Shown here: positions 7,560 to 14,908 of the stretch, one piece after another | Numbering within the stretch: the first letter of the stretch is position 1 | Layout of the letters: each line of letters starts with the position of its first letter | Origin: Planctomycetia bacterium | GTDB taxonomy: Bacteria > Planctomycetota > Planctomycetia > Pirellulales > UBA1268 | Direction: 5' to 3' | Assembly: GCA_009926295.1 (NCBI GenBank) | Contig: RFPF01000041.1 | Location: forward strand, 1-17,071 | Length of the DNA stretch: 17,071 nt | The notes under the pieces: model-generated | Databases searched by the model: none | What the model saw: the letters and a program-made list of their open reading frames with translations, nothing else | What the model was told of the DNA's origin: nothing | Program-made: the position numbers and the translations under genes

Positions 7560-9041
7560 CTACGCCACGGCGACCGGGTCGGCACGGCGAACCCGCTCGA
7601 ACAGGTCGAGATAAGCCCGCGCACTGGTATCCCACGACCAGTCCTGCGCCATCACCTGACGCACGAGCCGGCTCCACAGCCCCTCGTCGGACCGCACCCC
7701 CAGGGCCCGGTCGATCGCGTGCTCGAGTGCGAACGAGTCGAACGCCTCGAACACGAATCCGCTCGCCGTGCCCGCGGCGAGCGACGCCTGAGTCGCATCG
7801 ATCACCGTATCGACGAGACCACCCGTCGCCCGCACGACGGGAATCGCGCCGTACCGCTGCGCGTAGAGTTGCGTGAGCCCGCAGGGCTCGTAGCGGCTCG
7901 GCACGAGCACGATGTCGGCGGCGGCGAAGATGAGGTGCGCGAACTCCTCGTCGAACCCGATCACCACCTCGATCGCGTCGGGATACGAGGCCGCGACGCG
8001 CCGCAACGCCTCCTCCGTCTCGGCCGATCCGGTGCCGAGGATCACGAACCGGGCCCGCCCCTGGCCCGCGACCCGGCCGAGCATCTCGATGACCAGTTCG
8101 ATCCCCTTCTGCTCGACGAGCCGGCCCACGAGGGCGACTAGAGGCCGCGGATCGGGTGCCGCGCGGCCCAGCCGCGCGGCGAGCGCCACACGGGCGGCGA
8201 ATTTCCCCTCGGCCACGTCGTCGGGGCCGTAGGTGCGGGGGATGTGGCGGTCGGTCCGCGGGTTCCACACGGTCGTGTCGATGCCGTTGACTATGCCGGA
8301 CAATGCATCGCCCCGCGCCGCGAGCACCCCCTCGAGGCCGCAGCCGCCCGGTGCGTGCTGGATCTCGCGGGCGTACGTGGGGCTCACGGTCGTGATCGCG
8401 TCGGCGAACACGAGTCCCGTCTTGAGGAAGCCGAGCTGGCCATAAAACTCCATCTGCTGCCAGTTGAAGTGCTTCCAGTCGAAGCCCGTGAGCAGCATGT
8501 CCCAGTGCCAGAACAGTCCCTGGTAGGCCATGTTGTGGATCGTCATCACGGAGCGTGCCTGCGAGAGCATCGGCCACGCGTGGTACACGAGCTTCCGGTA
8601 GGCCGGCACGAGCCCGGCCTGCCAGTCGTGGCAGTGGAGGATGTCGACCGGGCGGTCCTGACGTCCCGCCAGCTCGAGAGCCGCACGGGAGAAGAAAATG
8701 AACCTCTCGGCATTGTCGGCGTAGTCCTCGGTGCCGCCGTAGAGCGTGGGGCGGTCGAAGCAGCCCTCGTTGGCGATGAGGAACACGGGCACGTCCGTCC
8801 CGGGCAGTGTGCTGCGGAGGATCCGCGCCGTGAGCCTCCGGCCGCCGAGCGGCACCTCGAACGAAAGCCCCGTGTCGTCGATGCCCAGGCCCTTCGCGAA
8901 GACGTCACGATAGGCCGGAGTGACGAGCGTGACGTCGCAGCCCAGCCGGGAGAGGGCGCCTGGGAGGGCACCGGCCACGTCGGCCAGACCGCCGGTCTTG
9001 GCGAACGGCGCCGCCTCGCTCGCCACGAAGAGCACGCGCAT
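7560..9041 (-). CDS. glgA: Glycogen synthase (ADP-glucose type, GT5)
   Basis: The 493-residue product transfers glucose from ADP-glucose to the non-reducing end of alpha-1,4-glucan, in the cytoplasm, for glycogen storage. The N-terminal GT5 catalytic domain (1-about 245) starts MRVLFVASEAAPFAKTGGLA, with the substrate-binding Lys15 in KTGGL. HCHDWQAG (136-143) and TIHNMAYQG (167-175) follow. The C-terminal GT1-like domain holds the nucleotide-sugar-binding VALVGRLVEQKG (302-313) and the catalytic-site SRYEPCGLTQLYAQRYG (382-398), with Glu385 matching the E. coli Glu377 region. The length is normal. The ATG at 9039-9041 is the only start consistent with the family; a purine-rich GGGAGAGAG lies about 8 bases upstream. 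The gene is divergent, by 66 bases, from a possible carbohydrate-binding protein gene. No other glg gene is in view. Confidence 0.97.
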   Translation of the reverse strand: MRVLFVASEAAPFAKTGGLADVAGALPGALSRLGCDVTLVTPAYRDVFAKGLGIDDTGLSFEVPLGGRRLTARILRSTLPGTDVPVFLIANEGCFDRPTLYGGTEDYADNAERFIFFSRAALELAGRQDRPVDILHCHDWQAGLVPAYRKLVYHAWPMLSQARSVMTIHNMAYQGLFWHWDMLLTGFDWKHFNWQQMEFYGQLGFLKTGLVFADAITTVSPTYAREIQHAPGGCGLEGVLAARGDALSGIVNGIDTTVWNPRTDRHIPRTYGPDDVAEGKFAARVALAARLGRAAPDPRPLVALVGRLVEQKGIELVIEMLGRVAGQGRARFVILGTGSAETEEALRRVAASYPDAIEVVIGFDEEFAHLIFAAADIVLVPSRYEPCGLTQLYAQRYGAIPVVRATGGLVDTVIDATQASLAAGTASGFVFEAFDSFALEHAIDRALGVRSDEGLWSRLVRQVMAQDWSWDTSARAYLDLFERVRRADPVAVA

Positions 9042-9107
9042 CGACGACTCTCTCCCGACGGGTGAATCGGCGCGGGCGAATCTGCATCCCGCCGGGCCGA
9101 GTATAAG

Positions 9108-9773
9108 ATGACGCGTCAGACCATGTCGCCACTCGTAAACCCCGCCGCGCCGTTCCGCTTCCGCCTCGTCTGCCACAGGCGCGCGAAGCTCTGGCCTCCG
9201 GCGGTGACGCAACTCGACGACGCCTGCCGACTGCCTGCACTCGCACCGCTCGCCAACGTGCCCGACGTGCTCGACCTCTCGCTGGGGTGGAACGAAGCCG
9301 GCATCGGCGTGCGAGGGGTTGCCCGCGGCGTCGGGGGTTCGCGCTGGTGCCAGCCGACGAAGCCCGAGGACAGCGACGGCCTGCACCTCTGGATCGCCAC
9401 GCGGCCCACTGGCGACAGCCACCGGGCGGGCCGCTTCTGTCGCAGGCTCGCGCTCCTGCCCACCGGCGGTGGCCGCAACGCCGATCAGGCAGTTGCCGTG
9501 GCCGCCCAGATCCCGCGCACGAGCGAGGTGCCGGCCGAACTCCCGGCCGGCACCGTCTCCATCGAGGGCAAAATCGCGGCCGACGGCTGGAGGATCGACG
9601 CCTTCATCTCCGCCGGCGCGCTGCCCGGCTGGGATCCGGTGGAGATTCCCCGGCTCGGCTTCTTCGCCGCTCTCGTCGATCGCCGCCTCGGTCGCGTGCC
9701 GCTCTGCGGCCCGCCGGAATACCCGTGGGACGGCGACCCCACGACCTGGGTGGAACTCGAACTCGCTTCGTAA
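9108..9773 (+). CDS. Conserved hypothetical protein, possibly carbohydrate-binding module 9-like
   Basis: This 221-residue protein has no signal peptide and no catalytic motif I can identify. Beta-rich segments and the pattern DGLHLWIATRPTGDSHRAGR (90-109), then FCRRLALLPTGGG (110-122) and EGKIAADGWRIDAFI (153-167), resemble the layout of CBM9/DOMON-like folds seen in planctomycete hypothetical proteins, with a C-terminal LGFFAALVDRRLGRVPLCG (183-201). This assignment is tentative. The start may be the ATG at 9108 or the in-frame ATG at 9123; a TATAAG at 9102-9107 could be a -10 box, which would favour 9123. It is divergent from glgA, so a link to glucan or sugar handling is suggested by position only. 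It ends 17 bases from the convergent FkbM gene. Confidence 0.7.
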   Translation: MTRQTMSPLVNPAAPFRFRLVCHRRAKLWPPAVTQLDDACRLPALAPLANVPDVLDLSLGWNEAGIGVRGVARGVGGSRWCQPTKPEDSDGLHLWIATRPTGDSHRAGRFCRRLALLPTGGGRNADQAVAVAAQIPRTSEVPAELPAGTVSIEGKIAADGWRIDAFISAGALPGWDPVEIPRLGFFAALVDRRLGRVPLCGPPEYPWDGDPTTWVELELAS

Positions 9774-9791
9774 CGATCCGTAAGGAATCGT
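9773..9791. terminator. Small hairpin between two convergent genes, possible bidirectional terminator
   Basis: ACGAT (9773-9777) pairs with ATCGT (9787-9791) and CC (9778-9779) with GG (9784-9785), leaving a GTAA loop and one bulged A. The hairpin spans exactly from the last base of the plus-strand TAA to the first base of the minus-strand stop. There is no T-run, so a terminator role is only suggested by placement. Confidence 0.25.
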
Positions 9792-10477
9792 CACGGCACG
9801 GGAATCATCAGCCGATGGCAGATTCCACTCGGAGGAAGATCTTCGAGCCCGGCTTGATAGAAGGGTTTCAGCCGCTGCAACGCTCCTGCGAGATGTGATC
9901 GCTTCTGCTCGTCGAGAAAATCGAGATGCATTTCCACCAGCACGACCGGGCGACGCTCCTGAAAAAAAGACGTGTCGTCGAACAGCACCCATTCAGCGCC
10001 TTCGACGTCGAGCATGAGAAACGCACGCGGCACGGCGTGCCGCTCAAAAAAACTGCGAAGCGTTTCGCAGGGCACCGTCACGGCATTCTGTCTCTGGAAG
10101 ATGCTGGTGCCGCTGCGCCCGATGGGTGAATGATCGCTGCCGATCTGAATCGCTCCTGCCTCGTGGAAGAAAGCGATGTTTTCCACCGTCGTATTGGTAA
10201 AGCCGTTCAGGGCTACGTTGCGACTGAGTTCGGCGAATGCCACCGGATCCGGCTCCAGTGAAAAGACGTGCTCATAAAGATTCGCGGCAAACAGGGTAAA
10301 TGGGCCGATCCAACCGCCGGCATTCACGAACCCGCGGCACTCTCCGGCGTATCGCTTGACGATGGCATAGTTGGCGGCTTCCCAATCTTCCAGCTTCCAA
10401 AAATCCGCGTTGCTGGTGTCGCCATGAACCTTGAACGCGACGTCCTGCCGCTTGACGATTCGCACGTGGTTGAACAT
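9791..10477 (-). CDS. FkbM family SAM-dependent methyltransferase
   Basis: The 228-residue product is a class I methyltransferase of the FkbM type, usually acting on sugar or lipid hydroxyls in surface glycans or natural products. SAM motif I is FVNAGGWIGPFTLFAA (50-65), equivalent to the usual DVGANIG but with Asn and Trp variants; motif II is SLEPDPVAFAELSRN (73-87), and LMLDVEGAEWVLF (154-166) carries the conserved Asp-Val-Glu-Gly-Ala-Glu. The ATG at 10475-10477 is preferred; an in-frame GTG at 10484-10486 directly after the upstream stop is an alternative adding three residues. It lies 9 bases downstream of the glycosyltransferase gene on the same strand, so they should form an operon. 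Base composition is clearly lower in GC than the neighbours and codons such as AAA and TTC are more frequent, suggesting transfer. Confidence 0.85.
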   Translation of the reverse strand: MFNHVRIVKRQDVAFKVHGDTSNADFWKLEDWEAANYAIVKRYAGECRGFVNAGGWIGPFTLFAANLYEHVFSLEPDPVAFAELSRNVALNGFTNTTVENIAFFHEAGAIQIGSDHSPIGRSGTSIFQRQNAVTVPCETLRSFFERHAVPRAFLMLDVEGAEWVLFDDTSFFQERRPVVLVEMHLDFLDEQKRSHLAGALQRLKPFYQAGLEDLPPSGICHRLMIPVP

Positions 10478-10486
10478 TGACGGCAC

Positions 10487-11215
10487 TCAGCCGGGATCGC
10501 GGGAAGCGAAAGACTTGAACGAGCACGACGCGGAGGCGTGGTCCAGATAGTATTGGAATTCCGGGGTGGGTTCGATCAGTTCCCACGGGTAGTGCCGGGC
10601 GGTGTAAGGAGGATCGGTTCTGGCTCCGCCCACGAAGTAGTGCGTGGCGATCCGCTTGTCGTAGATGGCGAACGTCGTGTCCACGGCGGCACGCCTCAGT
10701 CCTCGACCACCGATCCGCGGTCTCTGCCACAGTCGGCGCTCGTAGCTGTGGCAATGGGCGTGATATCGAGACCGGACGGGTACGGCCCTCCAATCGAGCG
10801 ACAAGCCCACCTTGCCCAGCTCCGGGTGATCCTGGAGATGACGACACAGCCTCGCGAGGGTGTCATCCGGCGTGTCGAGCAGGCCCAAGTCCGGATCGGT
10901 GACCACGAAGGCGTCCGTCGGCACCTCATCGAGAATCTGCTGGGAAAACGGGGCCTCGTGGCCTTCGTTGCGCGCGAGGCGAATGACGCGATGCTGCACA
11001 TCGCGGTACCACTCCAATACCGGCGGGTAAGAGCTTTCGTTGTCCACGATGATGATGCCCGCCAGGTTGATGTATCGCTCGATGCGAGACACCATCTCGC
11101 GTGGCCACGTCACCAGATTGCGATTGTTGATGACGACGGTCACCCGTGGCTCCGCACGGCGCATGAAAAAACGTAGCGGCATCACGCACAGTTTGAACCG
11201 AACGGACGAGGCCAT
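10487..11215 (-). CDS. GT-A fold glycosyltransferase (family 2-like)
   Basis: The 242-residue product has the layout of a nucleotide-sugar glycosyltransferase. A first beta strand RVTVVINNRNLVTWP (24-38) binds the nucleotide, IIIVDNESSYPPVLEWY (54-70) contains the Asp-Asn pair common in GT2, and FVVTDPDLGL (103-112) supplies a DxD-type metal site (Asp107, Asp109). The C-terminal part (180-242) has aromatic residues including YPWELIEPTPEF, likely acceptor side. It is somewhat short and lacks an obvious membrane anchor, although residues 7-20 are basic and hydrophobic. It is followed after 9 bases by the FkbM methyltransferase gene; the pair suggests addition and methylation of a sugar on a surface polymer. 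GC content is lower than in surrounding genes. Donor and acceptor cannot be told. Confidence 0.8.
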   Translation of the reverse strand: MASSVRFKLCVMPLRFFMRRAEPRVTVVINNRNLVTWPREMVSRIERYINLAGIIIVDNESSYPPVLEWYRDVQHRVIRLARNEGHEAPFSQQILDEVPTDAFVVTDPDLGLLDTPDDTLARLCRHLQDHPELGKVGLSLDWRAVPVRSRYHAHCHSYERRLWQRPRIGGRGLRRAAVDTTFAIYDKRIATHYFVGGARTDPPYTARHYPWELIEPTPEFQYYLDHASASCSFKSFASRDPG

Positions 11216-11301
11216 GGCAAGACGGCTCTCTCAAATCATCGCGGCCGTCGGTGCCGCTCGTCGTGTGCCCCTCGGATTGCCCGTCGTGAGGCCACCCCGC
11301 G

Positions 11302-13419
11302 TCACTCGTCGTCGAAGGGCTCGACCTCGACCTGGGCCGGCGGGAGGCTGTCGAGGAACACGCGGCCGTAGGGCTTCGTGAGCATCCGCGGATCCAGAAT
11401 GACGACGGTTCCCCGATCCGAGTGAGAGCGGATCAGCCGGCCAAAACCCTGCTTGAGCTTGAGTACGGCCTCCGGCAATTGATACTCCAGGAACGGGCTG
11501 CCTCCCGCCTCGCGGATCGCCTCGATGCGGGCGGCGACGAGCGGCCGGTCGGGAACCGCGAACGGGAGTTTCGTGATGATCACCGTCACGAGCTGCTCGC
11601 CCGGCAGATCGATACCCTGCCAGAATCCATCGGTGCCGAGGAGCACGCTCCCGGGCCCCTCGCGAAACAGTTCGAGCATCCTCGACCGCGGCAGACCGTC
11701 GGCCTGGCTCACGAGGCGGTAGTTTCTCCGGGCACACCAGCCGGCCAGATCGGCCGAGGCGGCCGCCAGCGCCGCGTGGCTCGTGAAGAGCACCATCGCC
11801 CGTCCTTCGCTCCGCTCGACATACCGCCGGATCATCCGCACGCAGGCCTGGTCGTAGGCTGCACGCTGCTCGGGGTCGGGCAGCCTGTCCACGAGCACGA
11901 GCTGCGCCTGCCGCTCGTAGTCGTAGGGGCTGCCGAGCCTGCGGGCGAGGACGGGATCGGTCGCGTCGCGATCCGCCGGCGGTCGCCCCAGCCCCAGCCG
12001 CGATCGGAAGAACGAGAACGGATCGCTGCGCGGCGAATCGTCCTCCGCCGCGGCGTCGGCTGGTCGGCCGACGGTGAGGGTGGCGCTCGTGAGCACGACG
12101 GTGCCGACGCGACCGAACAACTCGCGTTCAAGCGTCGCCCCGACGTCGATCGGCGCGCCGGCCAGCCGGACCCGCTCCCGCCCGCGCCGCGTGCGCTCCG
12201 CCTCCACCCACCACACGCTCCCGGGCTCGTCCTGCTCGAGCCACGTGCGCACCGAGCCCGCCACGAGCGCGAGCCGGTCGGCGAGCGCGTGGAAGTCGTG
12301 CCGCTCGGCGTCGTTGGCGAGCCCGTCGCCGGCCGTCTTCAGTGTGCGCACGAGTCCGAGCAGGACGTCGCCGAGCGAATCGGGCACGAGCCTCGGCCGC
12401 CGCACCCGCCAGGGGCCGTCGCCCTGCCCCGCGGCCGCCGCCCTGACCGCGGCGAAGAAATCCTCGGCGGCACGCCGGCAACGGAGCACGTCGGGCTGGA
12501 GATCGTGCATCGCATAGTGAACGAGCAGGCCGCGGTGCGTCCGCTCGTTGAAGAGCTTGGAGAGGAGCCGGTCCACCGTGCCGTTCGACAGGCCGACTCC
12601 AAGGTGATCGCCTGCGACGCTCTCGAGCGTGTGGGCCTCGTCGAACACGGCGACGTCGTAGGCGGGGAGGAGGCTCGCGCCGCTGCGGCGGAGGGCGAGG
12701 TCGGAAAAAAAGAGGGCGTGATTGACGACGAGCACCTGCGCGTGGTGCATCCGGCGGCGGGCGGCGTAGTAGAAGCACTGATGGTGGGTCGGACAGGCGC
12801 GGCCCATGCAGTTGCCCGAGTCGCTCTCCACCTCGTCCCACACGCTCGCCGTGGGCAGGCTCTCGAGGTCGGCGAGTGAGCCGTCGCCCGATCGCTTCGC
12901 CCACGAGGCGAGGGCGCGGAGCTCGGCGAGTTCCTCGTCCTCCTTGAAGAGGCTGCCTGCCCGCTCGACCGCGAGCCCGAGCCGCCGCAGGCTCACGTAA
13001 TTCCCCCTGCCTTTCACGAGCACCGCCGAAAACTCCCGCGGCATCACGGCGGCCACCAACGGAATGTCCTTCGTGACGAGCTGCTCCTGGAGTGCGATCG
13101 TGTGCGTCGAGATCACGACCCGGCGCGGGCGGCGGCCGGCTGGCGGCTCCGCGACCTCGAACTCGTCGTCGTCCTCCGGCGTTCGGGACGTGGCCTCCGC
13201 CCCCTCCACCTGGTCGGCCGTCGCCGCGAGCACCGCCGGCACGAGGTAGGCGAGGCTCTTGCCCACGCCGGTGCCCGCCTCGATCACCGCATGGCGCCGC
13301 TCGGCGATCGCCTCGGCGACCAGCCGCGCCATCTCGAGCTGCTCCGGCCGCGACTCCCAGCCCGCCAGCCGCGCCGCGAGCCTGCCATCGGGCGCGAGAA
13401 AATCATCGGGCGAGATCAT
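11302..13419 (-). CDS. DinG/XPD-type ATP-dependent DNA helicase
   Basis: The 705-residue product is a superfamily 2 helicase of the DinG/YoaA/XPD group, which unwinds damaged DNA or R-loops 5' to 3'. Visible motifs are Walker A AGTGVGKS (48-55), STHTIALQEQL (104-114), DEAH box VFDEAH (258-263), LTSATL (443-448), GTDGFWQGIDLPGEQL (595-610) and motif VI QGFGRLIRS (657-665). The iron-sulfur region has Cys204, Cys209 and Cys215 in CMGRACPTHHQCFYYAARR, but the first cysteine normally found after KGRxNY is Ser143 in VKGRGNYVSLRR. An acidic insert lies at 71-97. The ATG at 13417-13419 gives the normal family start; longer frames upstream run over argH. It is divergent from argH, separated by 88 bases. 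The stop lies 86 bases upstream of the glycosyltransferase start. Confidence 0.93.
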   Translation of the reverse strand: MISPDDFLAPDGRLAARLAGWESRPEQLEMARLVAEAIAERRHAVIEAGTGVGKSLAYLVPAVLAATADQVEGAEATSRTPEDDDEFEVAEPPAGRRPRRVVISTHTIALQEQLVTKDIPLVAAVMPREFSAVLVKGRGNYVSLRRLGLAVERAGSLFKEDEELAELRALASWAKRSGDGSLADLESLPTASVWDEVESDSGNCMGRACPTHHQCFYYAARRRMHHAQVLVVNHALFFSDLALRRSGASLLPAYDVAVFDEAHTLESVAGDHLGVGLSNGTVDRLLSKLFNERTHRGLLVHYAMHDLQPDVLRCRRAAEDFFAAVRAAAAGQGDGPWRVRRPRLVPDSLGDVLLGLVRTLKTAGDGLANDAERHDFHALADRLALVAGSVRTWLEQDEPGSVWWVEAERTRRGRERVRLAGAPIDVGATLERELFGRVGTVVLTSATLTVGRPADAAAEDDSPRSDPFSFFRSRLGLGRPPADRDATDPVLARRLGSPYDYERQAQLVLVDRLPDPEQRAAYDQACVRMIRRYVERSEGRAMVLFTSHAALAAASADLAGWCARRNYRLVSQADGLPRSRMLELFREGPGSVLLGTDGFWQGIDLPGEQLVTVIITKLPFAVPDRPLVAARIEAIREAGGSPFLEYQLPEAVLKLKQGFGRLIRSHSDRGTVVILDPRMLTKPYGRVFLDSLPPAQVEVEPFDDE

Positions 13420-13507
13420 CAGGCCGACCAGTGTACGCGGCGGGATGGATTTTCGGGCGGTCCGAAGTACAACTCGATGGAACATCACCCAACGCAGGAC
13501 CGCTTCC

Positions 13508-14908
13508 ATGAGCCATCCTTCCGAAGGCCAGAAATCGTCGAAGGCCTGGGGCGGCGTCTTCCGCGAGCCGACCGACAAACGCGTCGAGGCCTTCTCCGAG
13601 AGCGTGTCGTTCGACCGGCGGCTCGCCGACGACGACATCGACGCCTCGATCGCCCACGCCCGCATGCTCGCGGCCTGCGGCCTCCTCACCGTGGCAGAGG
13701 CGGATGCGATCGCGCAGGGGCTGGAGGAGATCCGGGCGGAGATTCGCGCCGGCCGCCTCGAGTTCACGGCCGCCAAGGAGGACATCCACCTCCACATCGA
13801 ATCGGCCCTTACGACGCGGCTCGGCGACGTCGGTCGCAAATTGCACACTGCCCGCAGCCGCAACGACCAGGTCGCCACCGACCTGCGGCTCTTCTGCCGG
13901 CGGGCGATCGACCGGCTCGAACAGGGTCTCAAGGAGCTCCAGCGGGCCTTCCTCGCTTTCGCGGCCCGCGAGGAGGGGCTCGTGATGCCGGGCTACACGC
14001 ATCTGCGGCGGGCCCAGCCGGTGCTTGCGAGCCACCAGCTCCTCGCGTGGTGCGAGAAGTTCGAACGCGACCGGAGCCGGCTCGCGGATTGCCGACGGCG
14101 GACGAACGTCCTGCCGCTCGGGTCCTGCGCAATGGCCGGTTCGAGCCTGCCGATCGACCGGGCCCACGTCGAGGCGGCCCTCGGCTTCGAGGGAGTGGCC
14201 GCCAACAGCGTCGACGGGGCGAGCGACCGCGACTTCATCTGCGAACTGGCCTTCGTGATCTCGCTCACGATGGTCCACCTCTCGCAGTGGGCCGAGGAGT
14301 GGATCCTCTACAGCACGCAGGAATTCGGCTTCCTGAAGCTCCCCGAGGGCTTCTGCACCGGCAGTTCGATCATGCCGCAGAAGATCAATCCCGACGTGCT
14401 GGAACTCATCCGTGGGAAGAGCGCCCGGGCGATCGGCAACGTGCAGGCCCTGCTCGTCCTGCTGAAGGGTCTGCCCACCGCCTACAACCGCGACCTCCAG
14501 GAAGACAAGGAGGCGATCTTCGACTCGATCGACACGCTCGAGGCGGTGCTCGGCGTGGCTGCGCCGCTCGTGGCGGGCACGTCGTTCGACCACGCCCGGG
14601 TGATGGCAACGCTCGAACGCGGTCATCTCGACGCCACGAGCCTGATGGAGGCGCTGATCGCGGCGGGCGTGCCGCAGCGCACGGCCCACGAGACGGTGGG
14701 CCACCTCGTCCGCCATGCCATGACGAAGGGCGTGGCCCTGGCGGAGCTTTCCGACGAGGAGTTCCAGCGGGAATGGGCAGGCTGGACGGCCTCGTTCCGC
14801 GGCGCGCTGGGGGCCTCGAGGGCAGTTGAGCGGATGGTGAGTTTCGGCTCGACCGCTCCTGCCCTCGTGGCCGAGCAGATTGCCATATGGAAGAGGCATC
14901 TGGCCTGA
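13508..14908 (+). CDS. argH: Argininosuccinate lyase
   Basis: The 466-residue product cleaves argininosuccinate to arginine and fumarate, the last step of arginine synthesis, and acts in the cytoplasm as a tetramer. It has the family's WGGVF near the N-terminus (14-18), EDIHLHIE (91-98), HTARSRNDQ (113-121), the PGYTHLRRAQP block (161-171) with the catalytic His165, and the superfamily signature GSSIMPQKINPD (285-296) with the catalytic Ser. The usual PLGxGALAG is PLGSCAMAG here (203-211), a Gly-to-Cys change worth noting but probably tolerated. The ATG at 13508-13510 is preceded by AGGA at 8 bases. Its last 22 bases overlap the next gene, suggesting co-transcription. Argininosuccinate synthase is not in the window. 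Confidence 0.97.
   Translation: MSHPSEGQKSSKAWGGVFREPTDKRVEAFSESVSFDRRLADDDIDASIAHARMLAACGLLTVAEADAIAQGLEEIRAEIRAGRLEFTAAKEDIHLHIESALTTRLGDVGRKLHTARSRNDQVATDLRLFCRRAIDRLEQGLKELQRAFLAFAAREEGLVMPGYTHLRRAQPVLASHQLLAWCEKFERDRSRLADCRRRTNVLPLGSCAMAGSSLPIDRAHVEAALGFEGVAANSVDGASDRDFICELAFVISLTMVHLSQWAEEWILYSTQEFGFLKLPEGFCTGSSIMPQKINPDVLELIRGKSARAIGNVQALLVLLKGLPTAYNRDLQEDKEAIFDSIDTLEAVLGVAAPLVAGTSFDHARVMATLERGHLDATSLMEALIAAGVPQRTAHETVGHLVRHAMTKGVALAELSDEEFQREWAGWTASFRGALGASRAVERMVSFGSTAPALVAEQIAIWKRHLA

Noticed and set aside
9042..9992. N-terminal extension of the glycogen synthase frame
   Set aside because: It would run across the oppositely oriented 9108-9773 gene, and the family starts at MRVLFVASEAAPFAKTGG, matching the ATG at 9039-9041.
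13420..13932. N-terminal extension of the helicase frame
   Set aside because: It overlaps argH on the other strand and has no resemblance to helicase sequence.
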